64,000 nucleotides of DNA from Rosa chinensis (taxonomy: Eukaryota; Streptophyta; Magnoliopsida; Rosales; Rosaceae), in the NCBI RefSeq assembly GCF_002994745.2, contig NC_037094.1, positions 46,947,139 to 47,011,138 on the forward strand. The letters run 5' to 3'. Numbering within the stretch: the first letter of the stretch is position 1; the number at the start of each line of letters is the position of its first letter. The notes beneath the pieces were generated by a model. The model was not told where the DNA came from, searched no databases, and worked only from the letters and a program-made list of their open reading frames with translations. The position numbers and the translations under genes were made by a program. Shown here piece after piece: positions 35,558-47,725 of the stretch.

Positions 35558-35610
35558 AGTAACTGGTCAGGTAACTGACCAAGTAACTGGTCATGTACCT
35601 GATCAAGGTA
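35558..35610 (+). repeat. Leader block 1 of the 12-bp repeat
   Basis: Four units of type (C)AAGTAACTGGTC, alternating GACC and GGTC: caagtaactggtcaggtaac, tgaccaagtaactggtcatg and tacctgatcaagg. It lies about 110 bp after the primer site, before gag. Confidence 0.85.
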
Positions 35611-36127
35611 AGTTACTTAAGTCGATTGCTGCATCTGGTTAATTATCAAATTCACACTTCCGCTGTGATTTTTAGCAGCAAATTGGAGAAAAAGCAAAAA
35701 CAGGTTTTTCTGTGAAATTGATTTCGATTCATAGCATGATAATTGAGTTTTTGATTGTGCTCAAGAACACTAGTTGGATTCCCGGCGTGCGTTAGGTTAG
35801 AGTAGATGGTGACCGGATGAAATTTACGATTTCTTGATTGTTTTGTGGTTTCTTGGAATCGAACCAATTTGGTTATGCTTGAATATGCATGTTGAATTGA
35901 TTGATGATATGGTATTGTATCTGTGATTGTGTAAAATTGTATGAAGAACAAAAATCTCCCAAAAATTGTTTACACATTATTAAAGTTGACAGATGCAAGA
36001 GCTTAATTTTCTTACAAGGATGAATCTGGGTAGAACATAAAGTTAAAAGCTCATGAGTTTTGTGGTTTTTGGCATAAGTGATTATGATGCACAAAGCATT
36101 CTTCATTGATGTTGGCAAAAAACACTG

Positions 36128-36186
36128 ATCAGGTAACTGACCATGTCACTGGTCAGGTAACTGATCAAGTACCTGATCAAGTAACA
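36128..36186 (+). repeat. Leader block 2 of the 12-bp repeat
   Basis: gatcaggtaactgaccatg, tcactggtcaggtaactg and atcaagtacctgatcaagta: about five units of the same family as block 1, still upstream of gag. Confidence 0.85.
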
Positions 36187-38902
36187 AAACTGAAATTGTG
36201 TTTTGTGTTTTAAAACTATGCTTCAGTTTTATCTTCCAAAGAAGTGGTCAAGTATGGTTTTAGAATACAAAACAGCAATATGCATGCTTGATGAAAATAA
36301 ATACGGATACTTAGAAATTTTTCTTCTGTCTAAAGATGTGGATAAATTTCTTTGGATAACTTGTTTTCATTAAACATGGTATATTGATAAAGAACTCCAG
36401 GATGTTATGCTTCTACTCAAAAGTGTTGCTTAACATTATTTTTGGTTATGGACTGATATGGATGCAAGTATGGATTGTTTAGGTTTTCTGTATGTTCTTG
36501 TTTTGGCTGCTTAAAGCTAAATAAAACACAGCAAACTTAAAGTTATTTTCTTTACGAATTGAGAACTCACATGAATTTTTTGTTTTGCTCCTTAGGTAAC
36601 TCTTACATGAACTTGAACAGTGTCTTGATGTTAACTGGAACCAACTATAGAGCTTGGCTAGATTCTGTAGAGAACTATATGGGAATGCATCAGAATATAG
36701 ACTATTGCTTTACTGAGGAAAAGCCTGAATAGTTGAATGAAAAGAGCACCAAGAAAGAAACTGACCTTTACAAGAAGTGACATAGATCCAATAGAATGGC
36801 TAAGAACCTCATTCGTACCTCTATGTCCAAGACTGTCAGAGGAAGTATAGAAGTACCTGAGCCAGCATCAGATTTTCTGGAACTCATAGGTGCTAAGTTT
36901 AAAGAAAGTGAAAAAGCAGAAGCAGCTAGGCTAACCAAGGAGTTTCATGATTTGAAGTACATGGGTTCAGGGGGAGTTAGAGAGCATATTATGAAGATGA
37001 TCAATATAAATGGCAGACTCAGGGAGCTCTTGATGGGGGTTAGGGATGAGCAGGTAGTGCATTATGCACTACATTCCTTGCCTAACAATTTTAGTCATCT
37101 TAGGACCAGTTACAACTCTCAAAAGGGAAATTGGACTCTAGATGAACTTATATCCATCTGTGTGGATGAAGAATCTAGGATCAAGGAAGAAAAAGAACCT
37201 GCTACAACCATTAACTTCATTGAGAAGCCTAAAAGGAAAAAGCCCCAGAATAAGCTCAAGCCTATCAAAACCATAACTAAGAGTTCAACAGCTGCAGTGG
37301 CTAAGGAAAATAGGCCATTTAGGTTCAAGTGCTACTTTTGCAAAAGAGTAGGACACATGAAAAAGGACTGCACTGGCTATAAAAATTGGTTAGCCAAAAA
37401 GGGTAAGATTTTTTCTAATACAATTTTTTCTTTAGAAATTAATCTTATAAATGTTGAACCACAGTCTTGGTGGATAGATTCAGGCTCACCTATTCATATT
37501 ACTAATTCTTTGCAGGGATTCATAAGGAGGAGAATCCCAAAAAGTGATGAAGTGAACCTGTGTGTAGGCAATGGCATGAGAGTGGCAGTCAAGGCTATTG
37601 GAACCTTAAACCTCGATTTAGGATTAGGAAAATTGTTAGTTTTGGACAATGTTTTTTATGTACCTTCCATGAGAAGGAATTTGGTTTCAGTTTCTCTTTT
37701 AGTAAAATCTGGTTGTAGACTTGTTATGGATAGTAATGGAATTCTTATTTCTAAAAATTCTGTTCAAATTGGTTATGGTGTTATTATGCATGATTATTTA
37801 CAGTTAAATTGTTCAATGGCTCAACAACAAATTTTACTTGTTGAAAATAACACAAACAATACTAGCACTTTAACAGGTGTTAAAAGAACCAAACTAAATG
37901 AAAAGTCTGCATTTTTGTGGCATAGAAGACTCGGCCATGTTTCAAAAGAGAGACTGAAAATTTTGGTGAAAAACAACATCCTAAATGAACTTGATTTTTC
38001 TGATCTAACAGACTGTGTTGAATGCTTTAAGGGAAAAATAACTAATACTAGAAAGAAGACTGCATATAGAAGCCAAAATTTATTAGAACTCATACACACT
38101 GATATATGTGGACCATTTAGGCATCAAACTATCTGTGGGAATGTGTATTTTATCACATTCATTGATGACTTTTCTAGATACAGTTATATTTATCTACTTT
38201 CAGAAAAGGCACAAGCATTGAAAGCCTTTCAAATCTTTAAGTCTTTCAAATCTTTAAGTCTGAGGTAGAAAATCAACTAGAAAAGAAAATCAAAATAGTG
38301 AGGTCAGATAGAGGGGGAGAGTTCTATGGAAAGTACACTGAATCCGGCCAACAAAAGGGTCCATTTGCCTTGTTTTTGCAAGACAATGGAATTAAAGCTC
38401 AATACACAACACCCTACAATCCACAACAGAATGGTGTTGCAGAGAGAAAGAATAGGACTCTTTTGAACATGGTTAGATGCATGATGTGTACAACTGGTTT
38501 GCCTAAATTTCTGTGGGGTGAGGCTTTAAAAACTGCAAATTATATTTGCAACAGGACACCTAGCAAAGCCATAGAAAATACTGCTTTTGAGCTTTAGTGT
38601 GGCAGGAAACCTAGTCTTCATCACTGCCATGTTTGGGGATGTCATGCAGAAGCTAGGATTTATAATCCAAGCTTGAATAAACTTGACCCCAAAACTATTA
38701 GTTGCTATTTTATAGGTTATCCAGATAAATCTAAAGGATATAAATTATATTCTGCTCATCATTCACCTAGAATTTTTGAAACACATCAAGTAAAGTTTCT
38801 AAGTGAAAAAGTTCACAATACAAACCTTGAGGATTTAACCTCAGATTTTGAGGAAATTGTGTCAGATGAGAATATAAGTGTAGCATTGCCTTTAGAACAA
38901 GA

Positions 38903-39090
38903 TGTAACTGATTATGTCACTGGCCAAGTAACTGATCATGTCACTGACCAAGTAACTGTCCCTGGTCGAGTAACTGGCCAAGTAACTGACCATGTCACTG
39001 ACCAAGTAATTGTACATGGTCAAGTCACTGACCAAGTAACTGTACCTGGTCAAGTAACTGGCCATGTAACTGATCAAGTAACTGAACCTC
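38903..39090 (+). repeat. Coding block of the 12-bp repeat (VT[GD][QH] tetrapeptides)
   Basis: About 15 units encode tetrapeptides VTDY, VTGQ, VTDH, VTDQ, with VTVPGRVTGQ-type longer spacers. It lies between integrase and RT, in the variable linker of copia pol. Confidence 0.9.
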
Positions 39091-39146
39091 ACAATACTCC
39101 AGTGGCTCAGCCTAGAAGATCACAGAGAGCAAGAAAACCAACTTAT

Positions 39147-39158
39147 GGGGGGGGGGGG
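39147..39158 (+). repeat. G homopolymer (12)
   Basis: It lies in the copia pol linker between the VT repeat and RT. The reading frame changes across it. Confidence 0.85.
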
Positions 39159-41424
39159 AAGATAGTGACTACATTGTTTATCTGCAAGAAGCAAAAATTG
39201 AAATGGACTGTGCAGAGGACAATGATCCAACTACATTTAATCAGGCCATTGAAAGTAGTGAATCTCATCAATGGCAACATGCAATGGAAGCAGAAATTAA
39301 TTCCATGAGTCAAAATGCAGTTTGGGAATTAGTTGAACCTGACCCCAACCAGAAGCCTATAGGTTGTAAATGGGTTTTCAAAACCAAAAGAGATGCAAAT
39401 GGAAATGTAGAGAGACATAAAGCAAGATTAGTTGCCAAGGGTTTTACACAGAAGGAGGGCATTGACTTTACTAAGACTTTTTCTCCAGTTTCTACAAAAG
39501 ACTCGTTTAGGATAATCATGGCTTTAGTAGCTCATTTTGATATGGAGCTGCACCAGATGGATGTTAAAACAGCTTTTTTGAATGGTGAACTAGATGAAGT
39601 GATTTATATGAGGCAACCAGAAGGGTTTGTACAAGATGGAAGTGAAAACTTAGTGTGTAAGTTAAGAAAATCAATTTATGGCCTTAAACAAGCTTCTAGA
39701 CAGTGGTACAAGAAATTTGATTATGTGATTTCTACTTTTGGATTTACAGAAAATCTTGTTGATGAGTGAGTTTATTTGAAGACAGTTGGGAACAATTTTA
39801 TTTTTCTGGTACTCTATGTAGATGATATACTTTTGGCTAGCAGTAACATTAAATTGCTTAAAGATACCAAGAGTTTTCTGTCAAGGAATTTTGACATGAA
39901 AGACTTAGGAGAAGCATCCTATGTACTAGGTATTGAGATTAAAAGAGATAGGGTACAGAGACTACTTGGTTTGTCTCAACAGAATTATGTTACCAAAATT
40001 TTAAAGAGATTTGGTATGGAGAAGTGTGCAGCTGGAGAAGTTCTCATGTCCAAAGGAGATAAGCTAACTAAGAAGCAAAGTCCCAGTAGTGATGTTGAAA
40101 AGGAAAATATGGAGTCAAAACCTTATGCCAGACTTATAGGAAGTCTCATGTATGTACAAGTCTGCACTAGGCCAGACTTGTCTTTTGTAGTAGGGTTTTT
40201 GTCAAGATTCCAGTCTAATCCAGGCCATGAGCATTGGGTAGCTGGGAAGAAAGTGTTGAGATACCTGCAGAGAACTAAAAGCCACATGCTAGTTTATAGG
40301 CAAGTGGAGGATCTGAAACTCATTGGATTCTCAGACTCGGATTTTGCAGGGAATTATCCAGACTCTAAGAAGTCGACTTGTGGATATGTGTTCATGCTTG
40401 CAGGAGGTGCTATTGCTTGGAAAACCATGAAGCAAACTCTTGTTTCAACTTCTACTATGCAAGCCGAATTTATTGCAGTTTATGAAACTGTGTGTGAAGG
40501 ACTTTGGATTAGAAATTTTCTCATGCAACCAAAGTATTGAGTCACATTGTGGCTGGCACACTTGTGATTTATTGTGACAATGAGGCTGCAGTTTTCTTTA
40601 GCAAGAACAGTAAAAGGTCAAATAATTCCAAGCATATTGATCTAAAGTATTACAGTGTTAGAGAAAGAGTAAAGCATGGTGAAATAGCTGTTTTGAGTAT
40701 TGACACAAATTCACAGCTAGCAGATCCTTTCACCAAGGCCTTGTCAGTAGCAACATTCCAGAAGCATACAACAAGCATTGGAGTTTTAGCTAATCTAGAT
40801 GCTTAGGTTCAGTAGAGGGTTAGTCCAGTTGGAGCAATTTAAAATTTTAAGGTTCCTGAGTTCTTGTATTTTTAGTTGTGATATTTTTGACTTTTGTTAT
40901 CACAACTTATTTGTAATGACAGTTTATTATTGTCAATAAAATTTCGAGGTATTTCCAAATATGGTTTTGCTGCAGCTTTAATGTTTTATCTTGGAAATTA
41001 TCATCTTATTTTGAATGTCATACTTGCTATCAAATGGCTTAAATCATGTATAGCATGATGTTAAGGTTCAAGCAATAATTTTAAGCCATCAGTGTTCAGT
41101 AAATTTGCTTGAGTTTCTGGTTTTAGAAACGTAAAGTAGGACCTAATATATGTTTACTTGTTGATACACATTAACACATATTGTATCACTTCTGGTTTGA
41201 CATATGTGGATTGCAGGAGCTTATGTTTGTGGTTTTGAAACTCTGCATTTTTGTTAAAATGTATACTGTTTCTTGCTCTGCATAAGTAACTTTGATCTGA
41301 CTATGTTGGAATGGATTTTCGATTTGAGTTTGTCATCTGGCGCGCACTTCAGTAAGTTAAGTAGGTTTTGATGTTCTTTGGTGCAAATCATCGAGTATGA
41401 TATGTGTGAGTCTAAAGGGGAGAT

Positions 41425-41901
41425 TGTTAGATCAAATATGGACTTAACATATATCATCATAAAGTAATTGATGATTAGCTAAATGTCAAACCTAGTTTAA
41501 CATGGATACAAACTGTAAATCAATACTAGTAACTTAATGAAGCAGTGTATCAATTCATTAAGGATAGTAATCCATTGCTTAGTCTACAAGAAAGGCTACA
41601 AGATTGTGATACATTAAGAATCTAACTAGGAAACCTAATCCGATAAGGAATGCTTTAATGGGAAGCTTCTTGAGGGTTAAGTCACCTATATAAATAAGAT
41701 GAATTGGTCCCTGATTACTACTGACGTTTTGCATATTGTTCTGTTCATTGAGAAGCAAGTTGGTAAGTAACAGAAGGCCATATTCAGTGTTCGTGTTTGC
41801 AGCTGCATAAGATGGAATCCATGCCAGTGATTACTGAAGGTAAGCCTTGATCCCTTTTATGATTGTGTGCATATGTTGTGAGCATGTATATGGTTCTTAC
41901 A
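41425..41901 (+). repeat. 3' LTR of copia 34961-41901
   Basis: Preceded by the polypurine tract aaaggggagat (about 41414-41424). Confidence 0.93.
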
Positions 41902-42837
41902 AAAGAGGCAATTCAGACCATCCGATCCAAGTGCTTCAAGGCTACCAATCGAATTGACAGCATTTTCAACTTCCTCAAGAGAGATTGGATTCACAAGGCC
42001 GAGATTGTCAGCTGGTTCAATGATATTAATAAATTCCATCTTCCCTTGGGTAATAGACCTCTCATCATGCTTGAATCTCTTTTGAAACTCCTACACAAAA
42101 ACATGTCCAATTTCAGCTTGATCAACGGCCCAAAGGTTCAAATCATTTTAAATTTTAACTATTCTATTAATTTTGTTTCTAATAGTCTGAGTGTGAAAAT
42201 TTTTTGTGTTCTTGTCCCCCAAAGCAAGCCCTTTGTGCCTAATAGACCACTTCATTTTTATGAAAATTAAGAAGCTCTCTAGAGACATCCCAAACTTATT
42301 TTTGAGGAGGGGAAAAGCAAAAGCTGTGATTGGTAAAAAGAAAGATCCTTATGAAACACATTACACTTATTTAGAAAATTTCCAAATACACTTCTGCTCC
42401 AATGTGAAATATGGTAAGTGAAAGATCTAGAGATAGCTAAAAAATTCTTAAGGGGTTCAGAATCTAGGGTTTAGTCCCAAAAGAATTTAACAATTTTTGA
42501 GAAGTCTGGGTGGGACAGCTAAATTGCTTCAAATTTGAAACAATTTGCATGAATCTTATTCAGAGGGAGAGTGGTCAAAACAATAGGGCTGTGATCAGAG
42601 CCTATCATAGGAAGATTTTCAAGAGAAGAGTAAGGAAAGAGATATAACCAGCTAGGGTTAGCTAAAGCTCTATCTAATTTTTCAAAAATAAAAGTATGAA
42701 CTATGTGTTTATTAGTCCAGGTAAAGGGTAGCCCCTCAGCAGGTAAAGTGGTCACATTAATATCAAAGTTATGCATATAAGTGTTAGAGGGATTATTTCC
42801 ACCAATTTTTTCCTATGTAGCTGTTTTGTGACTATCA

Positions 42838-43275
42838 ATCTGCAATTGAAATCTCGCAACATAATCGAACAAAGCATGTGGAAGTTGATCGATACTTTAA
42901 GGAGAAGTTGGATGCGAAGTTGATAAAAGGAAACTTTCCTTTTGTTCCAAGTACAAAACAATTGATAGATATACTTACCAAAGCAGTATCTAGCAAGTTG
43001 TTCTGTGACTCACTGGGCAAGTTTCTTCAAGATGTTTATGCCCCAACTTGAGAGGGAGTGTTGACTTATGAGTCATTATTAGAGTTATTAGGAGAATATA
43101 TGTATTTAGTAGTTACCTTATAGAAATAGGTCTCCTATATTAAGTTGTACTAACTTGTAGTACAATTGTGTAGTAGTACTAATTGTACTCATTTAGGGTT
43201 GTATATAATCCCCTAACACGATTGTGATTAACATCTCATAAAATTTTCTCACAAATATTTCTCTTCTCCAACTCA
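42838..43275 (+). mobile_element. Copia remnant: RNase H tail and 3' LTR
   Basis: In frame, 42845-43050 reads NRTKHVEVDRYFKEKLDAKL, then IKGNFPFVPSTKQLIDILTK, AVSSK, LGKFLQDVYAPT and stop, the end of a copia RNase H. A polypurine tract (agagggag) leads to an LTR starting TGTTGACTTATGAG at 43059 and ending near 43275 (caactcaata). The rest of the element is missing. The left junction abuts the LINE near 42790-42830. Confidence 0.75.
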
Positions 43276-43279
43276 ATAT

Positions 43280-43783
43280 TTGACTACTGCATCTGGTTTG
43301 GGATTTTCCTGTGTGGATCAACAGGATATCTATTCTGCTTTACCTTGTATTATTGATTCTACTCTATTTGATTTTACTGACGATGAAAATGCAGATTCCT
43401 TCTCACCCATGCAAAGCCACAACTCTAGCATTGATGTAGATTGTCAGGCATTGGCTTCTATTTATTGGCATCCCCTGTTAATTTTGATGATCTATTATGT
43501 GATGCTAATCAAAATAATGATGCAGGCTCTTCACAGATGCAAAGCATGAGCTGATTTGTATCTGATGATAATATTTTTATGTGATGCTACTCATAACAAT
43601 AATGCAGGTTCTTCACATGCACAAAGCATTGCAGCTATTGATGGTCAGGATTGGAGCAACCAGTTTGAAGAATCATATTCAGATTACATTGGAGAGTTGG
43701 AGTTTTCTTTTGACGATGTGTACGATCATTACCTACTCCATTCTCGTGTTATCAATGATTTACAGCAAGTGACCATTGACTAG
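43280..43783 (+). pseudogene. Unrecognised host-like coding fragment, acidic with internal repeat
   Basis: Frames at 43280-43549 (DSTLFDFTDDENADSFSPMQ) and 43556-43783 (NNNAGSSHAQSIAAIDGQDW, then SYSDYIGELEFSFDDVYDHY, stop at 43783) look like two parts of one protein. An 18-residue unit occurs twice with the pattern LLCDANQNNDAGSSQMQS and FLCDATHNNNAGSSHAQS. A stop (tga near 43551) and a frame change near 43465 separate them. The acidic, Asn/Ser-rich make-up would fit a transcription factor tail, but I recognise no family. The LTR at 43059 may have cut its upstream part. Confidence 0.35.
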
Positions 43784-44381
43784 TTCTGTGCCCTGCCAAT
43801 ACTGTAGATGCCGATTGACTGGCTGTAGATTATAGTTTGTTGTAGATACTTTTCATGGCATTTCTTTCTTTAGCCAAAATGAGACAAATGTAACATCTTC
43901 AGTTGCAAACTTGCAATCATAAAATCAATGTGTTTTCTTAAGCATTGGTGTTATTTTTCAATTCTTATTCTTAAGCATTGGTATTATATAGTGTTGTTTT
44001 TTCAGATGAATCAATGTGTGTGGTTATAAACTAATGATAGTCAGTGAAGAGGTTCTACTGTAATGGCAACTATGCTTAATCACTGGCCTATCATTATCCC
44101 GTTGTCAAGATTTGCTGAATTCACAGGAATGTTGAATCCTTTGTGAGATCACAGTGTAAAACTATTCCACCTTTCAGGTTTCAGTTCTCAGGAGTACAAA
44201 GTTGCAAAGGAAAACTGGAGCACACCATTTTCTACTGACAATAAGCTATGACTGCAATCCTAGCTTGTTTGCTAATTGGATTCTGGTGATCATGTTTGGA
44301 GGTATAAGATCATCTATCTCTTATTGATCAGTACTTGTTTCCCAGAGTTCGAGATCAAGTCCGCATGTCCTGATTAAATTT
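43784..44381. other. Region without a recognised gene
   Basis: AT-rich. It may include the 3' UTR of the preceding fragment. It ends where the tandem duplication begins. Confidence 0.45.
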
Positions 44382-45183
44382 ATGTTAAATTCACATAGAC
44401 TCAATCCACTATTGTCATTTGTAAACCTATGCGTAATGTGTTAGTATTAGCCAATTTATGATATTTTTTGTCTGTCTCTATTTGTTAAGTTAAAAACTTA
44501 AGTTGTTAAATATGAATGTGAGATATATGATCTGATTCTATGTTGTTCTTCGCATGCTTTCTAGTGAACGGTTTTTGTGCTTTCGTTACAAACTTTTTGG
44601 TTGATTTTAGCTTGTAAACATAGCATATATATATATCTTATATAATGCTTTTCCCAGTTCAAGACAATATGAAGAGCCAGATGTGGGAAAAGTGCTGTAC
44701 TCAAAGGCTCATATGATGGTAACAGGGGGTGTCCCTACACCCCAGTAATCTAGCTAATGTGAGGCTTAAAGCATTGGACAGTGTTGAGGAGAATTTGAAG
44801 AGTTGAAGTCTGTTTTGAAATACGTAGAAGAGGAGGAAGCTCAAGGGAGAATTATATACTGCTCTATGTTCTAAGGGAAATGTATTCTAGATTGAGTTGT
44901 GACAATCAGAAATAACATAATACTTATTTCTTTTGCTTGGATTAAAAGAAAGGTCCATTTTCAAGTTTATCCCCAAACATGGTATTGTCAAATTTATTTG
45001 GAGCTCAAGTTTTGACCAAAACGAAATAGTCAGAGGGGCCGTATATCATTTATTCAACAAGGAATAAAAAACTGGGTCGGTTAAGAAATTGATCGGCAAT
45101 ATCTAATGATTTCCCAAATTGATGACCTCATTGCGTGCATAACCAGAAGACAATGGTAATACGTCTAGTAAGCTGAATATGGC

Positions 45184-45190
45184 TATAAAG
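45184..45190 (+). promoter_or_regulatory. TATA box of SDR gene copy 1
   Basis: TATAAAG, 64 bp before the start codon, in ggctataaagcccagctg. The same box precedes copy 2. Confidence 0.6.
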
Positions 45191-45253
45191 CCCAGCTGTT
45201 TGAGTGTGGTTTCTCCACTAAAAAGCTAGTAATAAGCTGAAAGAACATCAACA

Positions 45254-47037
45254 ATGGCAGAAGCCAAAAAGAGGTAATTCTTGGTTCTTATGTAAAGCGA
45301 CTTTCACATTTCTCGTTGTGTAATAGAGGTTTATTATTCCATCAGGTATGCAGTTGTCACAGGGGCTAATAAAGGAGTTGGGTTCGGAGTAGTAAGACAA
45401 TTGGCTTCAAATGGGATCATGACAGTGTTAACAGCGAGAGATGAAAAGAGGGGTCTTGAAGCTGTTGAAAAATTGAAAGAGTCCGGCCTCTCTGAGCTTG
45501 TGGTATTTCATCAGCTTGATGTGACAAACCCAGATAGCATTGCTTCCCTTGCACATTTTGTCGAAACCCAATTTGGGAAACTAGATATCTTGGTATGATA
45601 AGACCCTAATTTCTCAGACTAAGTTGTCTTATGTCTATAAGACAGTCTTAAAATCTGAAGTTGATTTTTATTGCTCAGTATTTTTATTGTGATGCTCTCC
45701 ATTAGAATTTAACTGAGAGTTTTTTTGACGTTAATCAGATGAAAGGGACTGAAAAGTTCATGAAATATCGAGCATACATGCCTGAATTTGTTTTGAAGTT
45801 GATTTAACCATAACATAGATGTAAATGGTGGATTCTGGACTTTGTAGGTAAACAATGCAGGAGTGGTTGGATGCATACTAAACCCTGAAGCTTTTAGAGA
45901 AGCATCCGGTAAGGTAAGATTCCATATACCCTATGTATCTTCTTCACAGTATATTGAGGACTTTGTTTGACGCAACATTATATTTGATAATCACTGTTGT
46001 CATTTTTTGGCTTCTAAAAGTAATAGTTTTTTAAACAGATCTATGTAGTTCACTGCCATGTACTCCCCTTCATATGAAAAAGAACATGTTCCATAAGAAA
46101 CTAGGACCATTCTTGCATCTGTTATATGATACGAGCTGAACTTGAAACTTAATTTGTTGTAGTATGATCTAATGTTTTGATATGAATCTTTCAAATTTGG
46201 ATGCTGCTGAGTTTATTATTAGAGGTTCTCAAAGAAAATCATGCCATATCTAACATTAAAGTTTCAAATTTGGAACACAAGTCCGCTTCCATTAGTAACT
46301 TTCTTCATCTTTATGCAGAAGCTTGAAGAAGTCGATTGGAATGAACTCTCAACACCAAACCAGGAGTTATCGGAAGAATGCCTGAAAACAAACTATTATG
46401 GCACGAAAGGAATCACAGAGGCACTTTTGCCCCTCCTCAAGCTGTCCGATTCACCAAGACTAGTTATTGTTTCCTCGAGTGTTTCTAAGTTATCAGTATG
46501 AACAACCTGAAAGCTACTTTTATTTTTTCACATTCTCCTAAGAAAATCAAACTTTCTACTAGTTGTGAATAAGGTTGCTGAAATTTGTGAATAGATAAAT
46601 GCAATTATTCTTAAAAGTCAAATCAATTTAAAGCTCTTCTGTTTTTCATGTTGTTTCAGGATTTTCCAGATGGATGGCCTAAAGATGTATTAAGTAATGC
46701 TGAGACCCTAACAGAACAGAGAATAGATGCAGTACTGAGTCAGTCACTAGAAGATCTCAAACAAGGTTTGGTGGAAACCAAAGGCTGGCCTCGACACTTT
46801 TCAGCCTATTCAGTCTCAAAAGCTGCCTTGAATGCATACACTAGAATTCTTGCAAAGAAATATCCAAGTTTCTACATCAATTGTGTCTGCCCTGGTTACA
46901 CCAAAACAGATTTCAACTGCAATTCTGGCTTCTTAACCATCGACGAAGGTGCTGAAAGCATTGTCAGGCTGGCGCTGCTCCCCAATGACAGTCCTACTGG
47001 CCAGTTCTTCATACGGAAGGAACCGTCACCATTTTAA
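45254..47037 (+). CDS. Short-chain dehydrogenase/reductase, copy 1 (neomenthol dehydrogenase / salutaridine reductase-like)
   Basis: Five exons with GT/AG borders (45254-45273, 45346-45592, 45848-45913, 46319-46495, 46660-47037) join to 295 residues, the usual size for this plant SDR group. The NADP(H)-binding motif is TGANKGVG (residues about 13-20). NNAG lies at about 91-94. The catalytic Ser is in [11 protein letters not shown], Tyr-Lys in YSVSK (about 222-226), and the PGYTKTD loop is near 250. It begins [20 protein letters not shown]. Members reduce ketones of monoterpenes, alkaloids or similar small molecules in the cytosol; the substrate cannot be read here. A near-identical copy lies 3828 bp downstream. 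Confidence 0.92.
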
Positions 47038-47725
47038 GCATATAAATTTATAGAGGCCCTTTCTGCTTTCATGAATAACGATCCTACTCATGATCATTTA
47101 CAAACTATTTGGATTATCCAGTTTTATGAGACTACTTGAAAATTGAGATATATAGGTTGAGGTTGAGAATTGAGAGACGTACGTTTCTGGACTTGGTCTT
47201 TGTAGTTTGTTTCCCTTATTGTTGGGGTCATTGTGTAATATGTGCTGAGATTAAGATTTGGATAAAATATAATAAATCATCGCATACCAAAAAGGACTTT
47301 CAGATTTCTTTACTTAATTTGGAGTTTCTGGAGAAAGCGAAAAATATATGTTAATCTTGAAATGCAATGCGACATTTAGACTGGAAAATCAAGAAAAGTG
47401 GACTAGATCTAAAAGAACTTGCTGCCTACCCAAAGTTTTATCAATCTTGAAAAGCCTCAACTATCCAGCTGATGCCAACTTATCAAACCAAATTGCGCAC
47501 ATAGCTTGGAACATTCATAAGTAACCTCTTATATATAACAGGACTCTGAAGCCAGTATTTATGAGACAACATAGTAGATACACGTTTGACCACATTCATC
47601 TTTCAAATATACAACTTTTGTTAGAACTCCAGATAATCACAGTATCCCTAGAGCCTGGTTTCCATGCATAACAATTGCTCCATTTGCACCAGGAAGGCTC
47701 AGAATGTGGCCATTTACATCAATGC

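Larger units (their letters stand above)
36602..40806 (+). pseudogene. Copia gag-pol polyprotein with at least seven lesions
   Basis: Gag begins near 36608 (MNLNSVLMLTGTNYRAWLDS), has stops at about 36730 and 36778, then an open frame 36796-38268: zinc knuckle CYFCKRVGHMKKDC, protease WWIDSGSPIHITNS (Ser-Pro where Ala-Ser is usual), integrase HRRLGHVS, CVECFKGK and HTDICGPF. A short duplication (ctttcaaatctttaagt, about 38225-38260) shifts the frame. Integrase continues VRSDRGGEF and QQNGVAERKNRTLL, then TAG at 38596 where Trp is expected. The VT-repeat region follows and a 12-G run shifts the frame again. RT at 39203-40300 has CKWVFKTKRDANGNVERHKA, MDVKTAFLNGELDE, TGA at 39767 and YVDD. RNase H has STMQAEFIAV, a frame break at 40538, and KHIDLKYYSVRERVKHGEIA. 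Confidence 0.9.
34961..41901 (+). mobile_element. Ty1-copia element, 6.9 kb, full length but decayed, TSD AAAGA
   Basis: LTRs 34961-35437 and 41425-41901 (477 bp each, about 8 differences) start TGTTAGATCA and end TTCTTACA. AAAGA lies outside both (34956-34960 and 41902-41906). PBS follows the 5' LTR. A long leader (35452-36600) precedes gag. It interrupts the LINE between its endonuclease-RT linker and its RT. Order protease-integrase-RT-RNase H is copia. It carries 12-bp tandem repeats both in the leader and in the coding part. Confidence 0.95.
34484..42790 (-). mobile_element. LINE (L1-type) remnant, interrupted by a copia element
   Basis: The poly(A) end is at about 34484-34492 (T run on plus) next to a LINE-like tail (ttgataaatgaaacag). 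From the right on the minus strand: endonuclease C-terminus at 42776-42519 (LPFTWTNKH, FEKLDRALANPSWLYLFP, GSDHSPIVL), then the EN-RT linker 42039-41910 (NPISLEEVENAVNSIGS). After the copia, RT fingers 34872-34684 read LRPISLRNVIYKIISKVLIF and NQGAFAPGRSILDNI, with KAYD-like sequence out of frame nearby. The rest of RT (YADD region), the RNase H and Cys-rich tail are deleted: the fingers lead within about 200 bp to the 3' end. The 5' half is truncated at about 42790. Confidence 0.8.

Noticed and set aside
38903..39090. Spaced repeats as a CRISPR array
   Set aside because: Units are contiguous 12-mers in a retrotransposon reading frame, with no unique spacers, in a plant genome.
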